From the NCBI RefSeq assembly GCF_005670685.2, contig NZ_CP062008.1:5642001-5706000 (forward strand): a stretch of 64,000 nucleotides of DNA, written 5' to 3'. The position numbers and the translations under genes are program-made. Positions 41,050 through 49,483 of this stretch are shown here, piece after piece (positions within the stretch are counted from its first letter, which is position 1; every line of letters begins with the position of its first letter). A model generated the notes under the pieces. It was not told where the DNA came from. It worked only from the letters and a program-made list of their open reading frames with translations, and did no database searches. The DNA comes from Mycolicibacterium mucogenicum DSM 44124. GTDB lineage: Bacteria > Actinomycetota > Actinomycetes > Mycobacteriales > Mycobacteriaceae.

Positions 41050-41087
41050 TCCGTAGTCAGATGCTCTATCCGTTGAGCTACGGGCGC
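41015..41087 (-). tRNA. tRNA-Arg (anticodon ACG), prophage attachment gene
   Basis: 73 bases with all four stems: acceptor GCGCCCG/CGGGCGC, T-loop TTCGAAT, anticodon loop CTACGGA. CCA is not encoded. The prophage junction (attR) lies in its 3' part, and the tRNA remains complete, so the phage restores the gene end upon integration. It is the attB gene type used by BPs-like phages. Confidence 0.95.
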
Positions 41088-41111
41088 ATTGGGTACAACT
41101 ATTCAGTTATG

Positions 41112-41203
41112 TGGCGGAGGCGAGAGGATTTGAACCTCCGGTCCCCTGTAAGGGGGACAACTCATTAGCAGTGAGTCCCATTCGGCCGCTCTGGCACGCC
41201 TCC
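41112..41203 (-). tRNA. tRNA-Ser (anticodon GCT)
   Basis: Acceptor GGAGGCG, long variable arm (CCCCCTTACAGGGG-like stem), T-loop TTCAAAT and encoded CCA (41112-41114). Anticodon loop CTGCTAA gives GCT. Upstream partner of tRNA-Arg on the minus strand. Confidence 0.95.
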
Positions 41204-41330
41204 TGAACGATCCGAGGGTACCGGACTCTTGCACCCCGGAACCGCCGAGGGCATACGGTACACAGTCAACGCCCACAAAGGCAAAGCGCGACGCCAGAGC
41301 GCCATCTGCCGTCCACCTAGACTGTCCCGG

Positions 41331-42389
41331 GTGACCGCCCGCCTGCGCCCCGAGATGGCCGCGCTACCCGCCTACACCCCCGGCCGTACGGTTCCCGGCG
41401 CCATCAAGATCGCCAGCAACGAGACCGTCGACGGACCGCTGCCCAGCGTCCGCGAAGCCATCGTCAAAGCGATGGACAACATCAACCGCTACCCGGACAA
41501 CGGCTACGCGGCGCTGCGTGAGCGACTGGCGGCCCATGTCGGGTTCGCGCCCAACCAGATTTCGGTGGGCTGCGGGTCGGTGAGCCTGTGTCAGCAGCTC
41601 ATCCAGATCACCGCCTCGGTCGGCGACGAGGTGCTGTTCGCGTGGCGCAGCTTCGAGATCTACCCGCTGCAGGTCCGCACCGCCGGCGCGACGCCCGTGC
41701 CCGTCCCGCTGACGGACTACACGCACGACCTGGACGCCATGCTGGCCGCGATCACCGACCGCACCCGGCTGATCTTCGTCTGCAACCCCAACAACCCCAC
41801 CTCGACTGTCGTCGACCCGGTCAAGCTCGCCGAGTTCGTCGCCGAGGTCCCGCCGCACATCCTGGTGGTCCTGGACGAGGCCTACGTCGAGTACATCCGC
41901 GACGGCCTGCCGCCGGACAGCGTGGCGCTGGTGCGCAAGCACCCGAACGTCGTCGTCCTGCGCACTTTCTCGAAGGCCTACGGGCTGGCCGGCCTGCGGA
42001 TCGGCTACGCCGTCGCGCACGAGGACATCGTCACCGCCCTGGGCAAGGTGTACGTGCCGTTCACGGCGACCAGCGTCAGCCAGGCCGCGGCCATCGCCTG
42101 CCTGGATGCCGCCGACGAGCTGCTGGCGCGCACCGACGCCGTGGTGGCCGAGCGGGCCCGGGTCAGCGCCGCCCTGCGTGACGCAGGGTTCGAGCTGCCC
42201 GACTCGCAGGCCAACTTCGTCTGGCTGCCCCTGAGCCCGGAAGACACCGCCGACTTCGTCGACGCCGCGGCCGACAACAAGCTGCTGGTGCGGCCCTACG
42301 GCGGCGAAGGCGTCCGCGTCACCGTCACGGTGCCGTACGAGAACGATCTGTTCCTGGACTTCGCCGTCAGGTGGCGCGCCGGCCGGTGA
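41331..42389 (+). CDS. pat: Aromatic amino acid/histidinol-phosphate aminotransferase
   Basis: 352 residues from GTG 41331. PLP enzyme of aminotransferase family I: SNETVDGPLPSV N-terminal substrate region, FVCNPNNPTS, DEAYVEY and the PLP lysine in TFSKAYGLAGLRIGYA. Close to M. tuberculosis Rv3772 in start and order, where it transaminates aromatic amino acids and possibly histidinol phosphate (hisC2). The host gene starts directly downstream of the tRNA pair. Confidence 0.93.
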   Translation: MTARLRPEMAALPAYTPGRTVPGAIKIASNETVDGPLPSVREAIVKAMDNINRYPDNGYAALRERLAAHVGFAPNQISVGCGSVSLCQQLIQITASVGDEVLFAWRSFEIYPLQVRTAGATPVPVPLTDYTHDLDAMLAAITDRTRLIFVCNPNNPTSTVVDPVKLAEFVAEVPPHILVVLDEAYVEYIRDGLPPDSVALVRKHPNVVVLRTFSKAYGLAGLRIGYAVAHEDIVTALGKVYVPFTATSVSQAAAIACLDAADELLARTDAVVAERARVSAALRDAGFELPDSQANFVWLPLSPEDTADFVDAAADNKLLVRPYGGEGVRVTVTVPYENDLFLDFAVRWRAGR

Positions 42390-42922
42390 AGCCGATCAGC
42401 TGATCCAGCGCACTCGCGTCAGCCGGTACCTCGACGGGGTCGTCGAACCCGACGGCAGCGCGCGCCGCGGGGGGTGGTCACAGCCCTGGTCATACCGAGG
42501 ACGTACTCGGCCAGGTCGTCGGGAACGTCCACTTCGCGGCCGACGGCGGTGGCGTAGTCCCAGGCATGCACAAGGAATTCGAGCGGCAGGATGCCGGCGA
42601 TCTGGGCGGCCGGCATCTCCCCCGGGCCCGCCGCGACGGTGCCCTCCAACCCCCTGCTGCGCCACGCGGCCAGAGCGGGCCGGGCCGCGGCGGTCACCTG
42701 ATCGATGATCGGTGCCGCGGCGTCCCGCTCGGGGAGCTGCGCACCGGCGATCCCGCCGATGACCGTGATCGAGTTCATCAGGTGATCGGTGAGGGCCGCC
42801 ACATCGAACTCGGTGCACGGCGTCTGCCGCGTCGCATCGTCGGGCCCGATACCGGCCAACACCCGCTCGAGCACGTCCAGACTGGCCTCACCGGCCTCGA
42901 TCACATCGGACGGAATCGTCAT
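42367..42922 (-). pseudogene. TIGR03086 family metal-binding protein, frameshifted near the C terminus
   Basis: ATG 42922. First 150 residues are normal for the TIGR03086/DinB-like maleylpyruvate-isomerase family: TPCTEFDVAALTDHLMNS, FLVHAWDYA with metal-binding His. After VTTP the frame is lost at a run of six C (42469-42474 on the minus strand) and ends at 42419; with five C the frame would run on as GFDDPVEVPADASALDQL and stop at 42367, overlapping the end of pat by 23 bases, the expected family end. Either a real indel or a sequencing error. Rv3773c counterpart. Confidence 0.8.
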
Positions 42923-42965
42923 GGGCGAGACGCTACGCCCAGGTTGACCGGCTAGCCTGCCGATC

Positions 42966-43796
42966 ATGGCTGAAACCTCGGGAAGCTTCGAATCGCTCTC
43001 CATTGAGACCAAGGACCACGTCGCACAGGTGACATTGATCGGCCCCGGCAAGGGCAACGCCATGGGTCCGGCCTTCTGGGCCGAACTGCCGGTCGCCTTC
43101 GCCGCCCTGGATGCCGACCCCGACGTGCGGGCCATCGTGCTCACCGGGTCGGGCCGCAACTTCAGCTACGGACTGGATCTGCCCGCCATGGGCGGCATGC
43201 TGGCACCCATGCTCGGGGGCGGGCTGGCCAAGGAACGCGCCGACTTCCACACCGCGCTGCGGGCCATGCAGCACGCCATCACCGCAGTCGCCGACTGTCG
43301 CACCCCCACCATCGCCTCGATTCAGGGCTGGTGCATCGGCGGCGGTGTCGACCTGATCTCGGCGGTGGACATCCGCTACGCCAGCGCCGACGCCAAGTTC
43401 TCGGTGCGTGAGGTGAAGCTGGCCATCGTCGCCGACGTGGGCTCGCTGGCCCGGTTGCCGCTGATTCTGAACGACGGTCATCTGCGCGAACTGGCATTGA
43501 CGGGCAAGGACTTCGACGCCGCCCGCGCCGAGAAGATCGGCCTGGTCAACGACGTCTACGCCGATGCCGAGGCCGCACTGGCCGCCGCGCACGAGACCGC
43601 ACGTGAGATCGCCGCGAACCCGCCGCTGACGGTGCGCGGCGTCAAGGATGTGCTCGATGAGCAACGCACGGAACGGGTTTCGGCCAGCCTGCGGTATGTG
43701 GCGGCGTGGAACTCGGCGTTCATCGCGTCGAAGGACCTGAGCGAAGGCATCACCGCGATGTTCGAGAAGCGCGCTCCGGAATTCAAGGGCGAGTAG
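42966..43796 (+). CDS. echA21: Enoyl-CoA hydratase
   Basis: 276 residues, crotonase fold. Shows SGRNFSYGLDL in the oxyanion-hole region and GWCIGGGVDLISAVDIRYA; Rv3774 (echA21) is the corresponding gene. The residues GVDLISAVDIR replace the usual catalytic Glu-containing strand in part, and VKLAIVADVGSLARLP supplies an Asp, as in dienoyl-CoA isomerase type members. Fatty acid degradation or related CoA chemistry. Confidence 0.88.
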   Translation: MAETSGSFESLSIETKDHVAQVTLIGPGKGNAMGPAFWAELPVAFAALDADPDVRAIVLTGSGRNFSYGLDLPAMGGMLAPMLGGGLAKERADFHTALRAMQHAITAVADCRTPTIASIQGWCIGGGVDLISAVDIRYASADAKFSVREVKLAIVADVGSLARLPLILNDGHLRELALTGKDFDAARAEKIGLVNDVYADAEAALAAAHETAREIAANPPLTVRGVKDVLDEQRTERVSASLRYVAAWNSAFIASKDLSEGITAMFEKRAPEFKGE

Positions 43797-43808
43797 GGGC
43801 CGATCACC

Positions 43809-44705
43809 TTGAGCCTCAACTACATCGAAGCGATCGTAGTCGGCGCGTTCCAGGGTGTCACCGAGCTGTTCCCGGTGTCGAGCCTGGGCCACTCGATCCT
43901 GGTGCCGGCGTTGGTCGGTGGGCAATGGGCCCAGGACCTGAGCATGACGGCCGAGAAGTCGCCGTACCTCGCGTTCCTGGTGGCCGTGCACGTGGCGACG
44001 GCGGTGGCACTGCTGGTGTTCTTCTGGCGGGACTGGGTCGCGGTTATCGGCGGGCTGGTCACGTCGATCAAGAACCGGAAGATCACCACCTCTGCCGAGC
44101 GCCTCGCGTGGCTGCTGATCCTGTCAACCATCCCGGTCGGTATCGCCGGGCTCGCGCTGGACCATGCGCTGCGCACGACGTTGGGCAAGCCGGTGCCGGC
44201 AGCGGCGTTCCTGGCCATCAACGGCGTCGTTCTCTTTGTGGGCGAACGACTTCGGCGCCGGACGGCGTCCGCCGTACCCGCCGCCGCGCATTCGGAAGGG
44301 CTCAACGACTCCGACGAACGACTGGCGCGTCTGCCCATTCCGGAGGCCATGGGCATCGGCGCGGCCCAGATTCTGGCGCTGCTGCCCGGCATCAGCCGCT
44401 CGGGCGCCACCATGGTCGCCGGCGTGCTGCGCGGGTTGTCGCATGAGGACGCCGCACGGTTCTCGTTCCTGCTGGCGACGCCGGTGATCCTGGCCGCTGG
44501 GGCGCTGAAGATTCCGGAGCTGTTCGGCCCCGCCGGCGACGGCATCGGCGGACAGGTGCTGGCCGGCAGCGCGGCGGCGTTCGTCGCGGCCTATCTGTCG
44601 GTGCGGTTCCTGGTGAAGTACTTCGAGACCCGCACGCTGACGCCCTTCGCGATCTACTGCCTGGTGGCCGGGCTGGGCAGTCTGGCCTGGTTGACGCTGC
44701 ACTGA
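43809..44705 (+). CDS. uppP: Undecaprenyl-diphosphatase (BacA/UppP family)
   Basis: 298 residues from TTG 43809; 12 bases after echA21. Eight hydrophobic segments. Motifs of the family: GVTELFPVSSLGHSIL (substrate Glu and SxGH) and LLPGISRSGATM. Dephosphorylates undecaprenyl/decaprenyl diphosphate to recycle the lipid carrier. Not between echA21 and the oxidoreductase in M. tuberculosis, so it is probably an additional, relocated copy. Confidence 0.9.
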   Translation: MSLNYIEAIVVGAFQGVTELFPVSSLGHSILVPALVGGQWAQDLSMTAEKSPYLAFLVAVHVATAVALLVFFWRDWVAVIGGLVTSIKNRKITTSAERLAWLLILSTIPVGIAGLALDHALRTTLGKPVPAAAFLAINGVVLFVGERLRRRTASAVPAAAHSEGLNDSDERLARLPIPEAMGIGAAQILALLPGISRSGATMVAGVLRGLSHEDAARFSFLLATPVILAAGALKIPELFGPAGDGIGGQVLAGSAAAFVAAYLSVRFLVKYFETRTLTPFAIYCLVAGLGSLAWLTLH

Positions 44706-44722
44706 GCGAGGTCCCGTACCTC

Positions 44723-44809
44723 CACCTCGAGACGAACTTGCCCTGGGGCTGTAACCCGGCTGCCTATCTGTCAGTGGCAGCCAGCCCCATGGCAATTCGT
44801 CTCGAGGTG
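44723..44809. repeat. Large imperfect palindrome (about 87 bases)
   Basis: Outer arms CACCTCGAGACGAA/TTCGTCTCGAGGTG pair perfectly, then TTGCC/GGCAA, TGGGGCT/AGCCCCA and GGCTGCC/GGCAGCC, with single-base bulges and an 11-base loop. It fills most of the gap before the lipoprotein gene. Its last arm contains GAGGTG, a possible Shine-Dalgarno sequence for that gene. No terminal T-tract. Confidence 0.85.
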
Positions 44810-44822
44810 AAAGAAAACCGCA

Positions 44823-45452
44823 GTGCCTCAACTCAATCGCGCGCGCGTCGCCACCATCGTGGTTGCGGGAGCCGGCCTCGCCTTTCTCGCCGCCTGTTCC
44901 CATGTCGACGCCGCGAAACCGACACCCACTCTCGACCCGACCACCTCGCCCGCGCCGGCCAAGCTGACGAGCGCGGACTTCATGGCCGTATGCCAGGGCG
45001 CGACACAGTCACGCGCCACCGATTACCAGCCGGACACGAAGTCCCACAAGACGATTCTCTTCACTCCGCTGGTGCACGGACTCGTTGAGGACACCAGCAC
45101 TCTGCCGTCGGACTGGACAGTGCAGTTCGATGCGGACCGCAACACCTACGCCGCGATCGACACGGTGGTGTGCGTGGAAACCAAAGACGAGCAGTCCCTC
45201 AAGGAATGCAGCGGCTACCAGGACAACGGCCACTCGACCGCCAACAAGGTCGACCTGCGCGCCACCACCTACACCGTCACCGTCCGGGTGGCCACGACCG
45301 GTAAAGAGCTCGGCACCACCGAGCTGTCCGGTACGGACGACACCTGCCCGATGTTCATGTCCTTCGACGACGACACGCAGACCAAGCAGTACAACGTACC
45401 GCCACCCAAGGACGACCTGATCGCCTTCGTGAAGCAGTTCGTCCAGCCCTGA
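44823..45452 (+). CDS. Lipoprotein of unknown function
   Basis: 209 residues from GTG 44823. Signal peptide with lipobox LAAC (Cys25), Pro/Thr-rich linker, then a domain with three further Cys pairs (FMAVCQG, TVVCVETK/LKECSGY, DTCPMF). Attached to the outer face of the membrane. Not found in the syntenic M. tuberculosis segment. The long hairpin before it may control expression. Confidence 0.8.
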   Translation: MPQLNRARVATIVVAGAGLAFLAACSHVDAAKPTPTLDPTTSPAPAKLTSADFMAVCQGATQSRATDYQPDTKSHKTILFTPLVHGLVEDTSTLPSDWTVQFDADRNTYAAIDTVVCVETKDEQSLKECSGYQDNGHSTANKVDLRATTYTVTVRVATTGKELGTTELSGTDDTCPMFMSFDDDTQTKQYNVPPPKDDLIAFVKQFVQP

Positions 45453-45482
45453 AATCCTCTGCAGCACAATCGGAGTACTCGC

Positions 45483-45794
45483 ATGCCCAAAATCAGTCAT
45501 GCAGTCGTCGTCACTGCCGTGGCAGTCCTCGTCGCTTCGTCCGCAGCCGTGGCAGCATCGGCCCATGCCGTAGGTGGGCCCGGCGGCTTCGGCAACGCGC
45601 AGGACACCATCAATACGCTTCAGGCACAAGGGTTCACCGTGCTGATCAACGGCGCCGTCGTGTATCCGTTGTCGGGATGCAAGGTCACCGGCATCGAGGG
45701 GCTGCGCAACGACAATGTCGATTCCTCGGGCGCCATCATCGACCGGACGAAGATGACCGTTGTGTGGGTGGACATCTCGTGTAAGGGCGGCTAG
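45483..45794 (+). CDS. Secreted small protein
   Basis: 103 residues, signal peptide ending near ASAHA (residue 29). The mature part starts with GGPGGFGNAQDTINTLQAQG, then two cysteines (SGCKV, ISCKG) likely forming a disulfide. This layout is common among small mycobacterial secreted proteins of unknown function. Likely co-transcribed with the lipoprotein gene. Confidence 0.78.
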   Translation: MPKISHAVVVTAVAVLVASSAAVAASAHAVGGPGGFGNAQDTINTLQAQGFTVLINGAVVYPLSGCKVTGIEGLRNDNVDSSGAIIDRTKMTVVWVDISCKGG

Positions 45795-46463
45795 TTATAG
45801 CCGTGACCCGTGCAGGTTCTTCGCAGTGGGGCTGGTCTCGACGGTGGCGGGGTCGGGGTAGGTGCCGAGCACCCGGTCGGACGTGCCCGACGTCGTGACC
45901 GAGAACCAGTAGTGCTCGTTCTTGAAGTGGTGCAGACGATGATTGCGCCACACCGCCTTGTAGAAGCGGTGGCGCGGCTTGTAGTCGGTATGGACCAGGT
46001 AGTGCGTCCACTCGTAGCCCATCAGGATCAGCGACTCGACCACGATGAACGACAGCGTGGCCGACACCGGCGCGCCCACCAGGGCCCCGATACCCAGGGG
46101 CAGCGCCACGATCGCCGCGATCAGCCACGGCAGCGTCGGGGTGGGGATGAACACCAGGTCGATGTCGCGGGGATTCGCGTGGTGCCGTCGATGGTCGCGG
46201 GCGACAAGAGTGTCCACGGTGACCGGGCCCAGTTTTCGCGGCCGCCAATGCAGGATGAAGACGTGAATCACCCACTCCACGAACGGGAACAGCAGCGCCA
46301 GCACCAGCGGCGCCCACAGGTCGCGTAGCGCCAGACCGCCGACGACGGTCCGCGCAACGACCGCTCCGACCACGAGCGCCAGGATCATCCACGGCGTCGG
46401 ATGGCGCCAGAACTCACGGGCCGTCTGGCCGAGGGTCACGCCCCGGGCGCTGGTGGTCGTCAC
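45795..46463 (-). CDS. Fatty acid hydroxylase / sterol desaturase superfamily protein
   Basis: 222 residues from GTG 46463, coupled to the FadR gene (GTGA). Membrane di-iron enzyme with His motifs: EWVIHVFILHW, RDHRRHHANP, EWTHYLVHT and NHRLHHFKNEH, which bind two irons. Four hydrophobic segments. Could hydroxylate or desaturate a lipid; substrate not known. Confidence 0.88.
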   Translation of the reverse strand: MTTTSARGVTLGQTAREFWRHPTPWMILALVVGAVVARTVVGGLALRDLWAPLVLALLFPFVEWVIHVFILHWRPRKLGPVTVDTLVARDHRRHHANPRDIDLVFIPTPTLPWLIAAIVALPLGIGALVGAPVSATLSFIVVESLILMGYEWTHYLVHTDYKPRHRFYKAVWRNHRLHHFKNEHYWFSVTTSGTSDRVLGTYPDPATVETSPTAKNLHGSRL

Positions 46464-47185
46464 TGCGCCTCCATCTGGTCGAGAAATTCGGTGAGCACCG
46501 CGGTGGCGCCACCGAGCACCGTCGACGCGGCTCGGCGCGCTTTCAGCGCGGCGCCCGACGTCACCGCTTCGGCGAGCTTGCGGTACCCGGCTACGGGTTC
46601 GGCGGCGGCCACCGCGTCGGCGACCGCGGCGAGCATCGGTTCGTACACCCGGCGCATCCCGTTGAAGATCAGCGTCATCGCGATCGAATCCGCGCCGGTC
46701 ACAAGGCAGTCCCAGAAGTCGAGGGCGGCCAGTTGTTGCGTCTGGCCGCTCTGCGCGCGCTCGATATCGGCGAGGGCCCGCGCCAGTGGCTCGGCGAGCT
46801 TGCTCCCGGACCGCGCTGCCGCCCGTTCCGCGATCCACGGACCGAGGTATTCACGCACCTCCAGGACGCTGCGCACCACCGACGGGTTCACCATGGCCCC
46901 GTCGGGCGCATCCACGAGCAGGTAGGGCAGAAGATCGAGCCCGCCGGTGCGCGTGATGTCGTTGACGACGGCACCGTCGCCCTGCCGGACGTCGAGATGC
47001 CCCGACGCGACCAGCCGCTGGATCGCCTCACGCACCACCGGCCGCGATACGCCCAGCACCTCGGCAAGTTTGCGCTCACTCGGCAGGCGTGAGCCCGGCG
47101 GCTGGGCGCCGGCGACGAGCTGCTTGAGCAGCTGGTCGTGCACCTCGTCCGCGGCCGAGCGCCGCTTGATCGACGTCAACTCCAT
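46460..47185 (-). CDS. GntR-family regulator, FadR subfamily
   Basis: 241 residues. N-terminal winged helix (LPSERKLAEVLGVSRPVVREAI) and helical C-terminal ligand domain with scattered acidic/His positions (FCD-like). Same operon as the membrane hydroxylase it probably controls; a palindrome of FadR type lies 38 bases upstream. Confidence 0.88.
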   Translation of the reverse strand: MELTSIKRRSAADEVHDQLLKQLVAGAQPPGSRLPSERKLAEVLGVSRPVVREAIQRLVASGHLDVRQGDGAVVNDITRTGGLDLLPYLLVDAPDGAMVNPSVVRSVLEVREYLGPWIAERAAARSGSKLAEPLARALADIERAQSGQTQQLAALDFWDCLVTGADSIAMTLIFNGMRRVYEPMLAAVADAVAAAEPVAGYRKLAEAVTSGAALKARRAASTVLGGATAVLTEFLDQMEAQ

Positions 47186-47222
47186 GACGACGACACTAAC
47201 CCGCCAAAGGTAAGAGGTCTAG

Positions 47223-47233
47223 TGGTATTACCA
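47223..47233. promoter_or_regulatory. FadR-type operator palindrome
   Basis: TGGTATTACCA, a perfect dyad that fits the TGGTNNNACCA core of FadR-subfamily sites. Between the regulator gene (start 47185) and the membrane protein gene, fitting autoregulation. Confidence 0.65.
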
Positions 47234-47301
47234 ATATTGGTCATCACGACGTGCCGCGTCGTCTTCGCGGTGATCGATGACGAAGCGCAGCAGGTCCTCG
47301 G

Positions 47302-48360
47302 TCATGGGTAACTCAGCAGGACCATCACCCGACCATCCGGTGATGGCTCGGGAAACGCATCCACCTGAAAGCCGTAGTACTCCAACTGGGTGTCGGTGAT
47401 GGTGTCGATGACCTTGCCCTGCGCCTTGAGCTTGCCGTCCTTGACGTCGCGCATCACACCGATGAAGTCGGGAACCGACATCGACTCGGCCAGCAGCAGC
47501 GCGTCACCGCCGGACGAAAGTTTCACCAGCACACCGGAACCCGCGTAGTTGTCGCCCCCGCGACCTGTCCCCCGGGGCGCCCAGTACACCGGGTCGGAGG
47601 CGACTTCGCCGTCGACACGGCGATACTGCCCGACGTTGTCGACACCGTCTTGCACAGAGACCACCGGCAGCGCGGCGATGGTCCGCTGCTCCTGGAACCA
47701 CATCCAGCCGAGTGGGATACCGATGATGGCGTAGATCATCACCAGCAGCATCAACACCGGCTTCCACGCGATCTCCCACGCCTGCCGCGGCCCCTGTTTC
47801 TCCAGCTCCTTGCGGCCGAATCTGAAGACATACCAAGCCAATACGCGCGCCAGTGCCATCGCGGCCAGAATGCACAACCCGACGATGCCGGCCACCCGGA
47901 AGTAGAACGTGCTGCCGCCGTGGTCGATGGTCGCCAGCACCATCACCAACGGAATCGGCAGGGTGAGGAGCAGCAGCAGGGCATACGACGGATGGCTCGT
48001 CAGGTACTTGTACTCGACGGTCCAGCTCTTGACCCCGGCGCCCACGGTGAAGTCACCGATGTCCGCGGTCGAGACCGGTGTCCAACTCCCGTCCACGATC
48101 CGGGGCCGGACCAATCCCTTGACGAAGAAGAAACCCGCCGGCAGCGATACGGCCAGCGCGCCCCAGAACACGGCGGGCAGCGGCCCGCCGGTGCCCGGTA
48201 CCCCGAATCCGCCACGGATGTCGATGATCTTGGCGATGAAGAACATCAGCGGAACGACGAAAAACAGCTCTCCGAGCCAGATTTGGATCAGTTGCGGAAT
48301 GCGTTTGCCGACACGGTCAAACGCCAGTACTCCGCTCCAGATGAACCGCAGTACCCGCAT
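47302..48360 (-). CDS. Polytopic membrane protein, unknown function
   Basis: 352 residues. Five to six hydrophobic segments in the first 230 residues, then a soluble C-terminal domain from about IAALPVVSVQDGVDNV with strands and an end VMVLLSYP. No catalytic signature. May belong to a mycobacterial family near envelope genes. Confidence 0.75.
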   Translation of the reverse strand: MRVLRFIWSGVLAFDRVGKRIPQLIQIWLGELFFVVPLMFFIAKIIDIRGGFGVPGTGGPLPAVFWGALAVSLPAGFFFVKGLVRPRIVDGSWTPVSTADIGDFTVGAGVKSWTVEYKYLTSHPSYALLLLLTLPIPLVMVLATIDHGGSTFYFRVAGIVGLCILAAMALARVLAWYVFRFGRKELEKQGPRQAWEIAWKPVLMLLVMIYAIIGIPLGWMWFQEQRTIAALPVVSVQDGVDNVGQYRRVDGEVASDPVYWAPRGTGRGGDNYAGSGVLVKLSSGGDALLLAESMSVPDFIGVMRDVKDGKLKAQGKVIDTITDTQLEYYGFQVDAFPEPSPDGRVMVLLSYP

Positions 48361-48369
48361 GGACGGACA

Positions 48370-48864
48370 TTAGCCGACAATCGTTGGCGCCGGGCTGATC
48401 TCGATGTAGGCCATCGGAATATCGAACGCGGAGCTGCTCTTGTCGAGCGTCCGCTCGAACAGCTTCATGGCCGGCGACCAGTTGGCGGCGATCACTGCGT
48501 CGGCGTGCGCATGCTCGGCCTCCGGCAGGATGCGGGCGATGCCGGCCGCCGGTTGCCCCGTCGGCTTACCCCGGAGATTGCACGGCACCACCACCACGCG
48601 CGGATCGTTGCGCAGCCGCTTCACCTTGCCCGTCGACGCGTCGGTGCGGACGTACAACTTCCCGTCGGCGACACCGTGATTGATCGGACTGGGCATGGCC
48701 TCACCGGACCGCTTGAACGTGACCAGCACGATCTGCCGCGCCCGGTCGAAGCCCGCGAAATCGGTGGCCGTCGGCTCACCGATATCGAAGGCCTCCCGAT
48801 GGCGCAGTTTGTCCATGCCCCGAAACATCAACTTGCTCATGGCCGAAACCGCGTTGCTGGGCAT
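48370..48864 (-). CDS. PPOX-class F420-dependent enzyme-like protein
   Basis: 164 residues from ATG 48864. Split beta-barrel FMN/F420 fold: SPINHGVADGKLYVRTD, KVKRLRNDPRVVVVPCNLRGKPTG are the typical phosphate-binding strands. Mycobacteria have many such F420-linked reductases. Substrate unknown. Confidence 0.85.
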   Translation of the reverse strand: MPSNAVSAMSKLMFRGMDKLRHREAFDIGEPTATDFAGFDRARQIVLVTFKRSGEAMPSPINHGVADGKLYVRTDASTGKVKRLRNDPRVVVVPCNLRGKPTGQPAAGIARILPEAEHAHADAVIAANWSPAMKLFERTLDKSSSAFDIPMAYIEISPAPTIVG

Positions 48865-48970
48865 GTTCTCGTCCAATCTGAGCCGTCTTCGCCCAAGCCT
48901 AGTCCGGAGGTTGAACTCATCGTGGGCCCAACGGTCGAACCCCGACGCCGACGCAAATAAAGTCTCCGGC

Positions 48971-49483
48971 GTGACTGCTTCCGTGACTTCCCTCAACGCG
49001 ATCACCGCTGCCACCCGTGCGGCCGTCTCAGACAATCCCGCCGCGGCCGCCGTGGTGTTCAAGGCCTCGGCGCAGCCGGAAGGCACCGTCGGCAGCGAGA
49101 TCACGCTCGGCAAGTACCAGGTGCACGTTGACGAGCCGCCCGCCCTCGGCGGGCAGAACACGGCACCCAACCCGGTCGAGTACTACCTGGCATCGCTGCT
49201 GTCGTGCCAGGTGGTGACCTACCGGTTCTGGGCCGAGCGGCTCGGCATCCAGGTCGACTCCCTCAGCGCCAGCGCCGAAGGCGACCTCGATGTGCGCGGC
49301 TTCTTCGGGCTGGACGACAACGTCCGACCCGGCTTTCAGCAGATCCGGGTGACCGTCAACGTCTCGGGCCCGGAGACCGCCGAGCGGTACCGCGAACTGC
49401 AGGACGCGGTGGATGCGCACTGCCCGGTGCTGGATCTGACGACCGCCACAACCCCGGTGCACACACAGCTGACCATCGGATGA
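48971..49483 (+). CDS. OsmC/Ohr-family protein
   Basis: 170 residues from GTG 48971. Contains AASLLSCQ-like LASLLSCQVVTY with the first redox Cys and DAHCPVLDLTT with the second; acid pair typical for OsmC peroxiredoxins. Reduces organic hydroperoxides or acts in sulfur metabolism. Convergent and abutting with the AraC gene. Confidence 0.85.
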   Translation: MTASVTSLNAITAATRAAVSDNPAAAAVVFKASAQPEGTVGSEITLGKYQVHVDEPPALGGQNTAPNPVEYYLASLLSCQVVTYRFWAERLGIQVDSLSASAEGDLDVRGFFGLDDNVRPGFQQIRVTVNVSGPETAERYRELQDAVDAHCPVLDLTTATTPVHTQLTIG

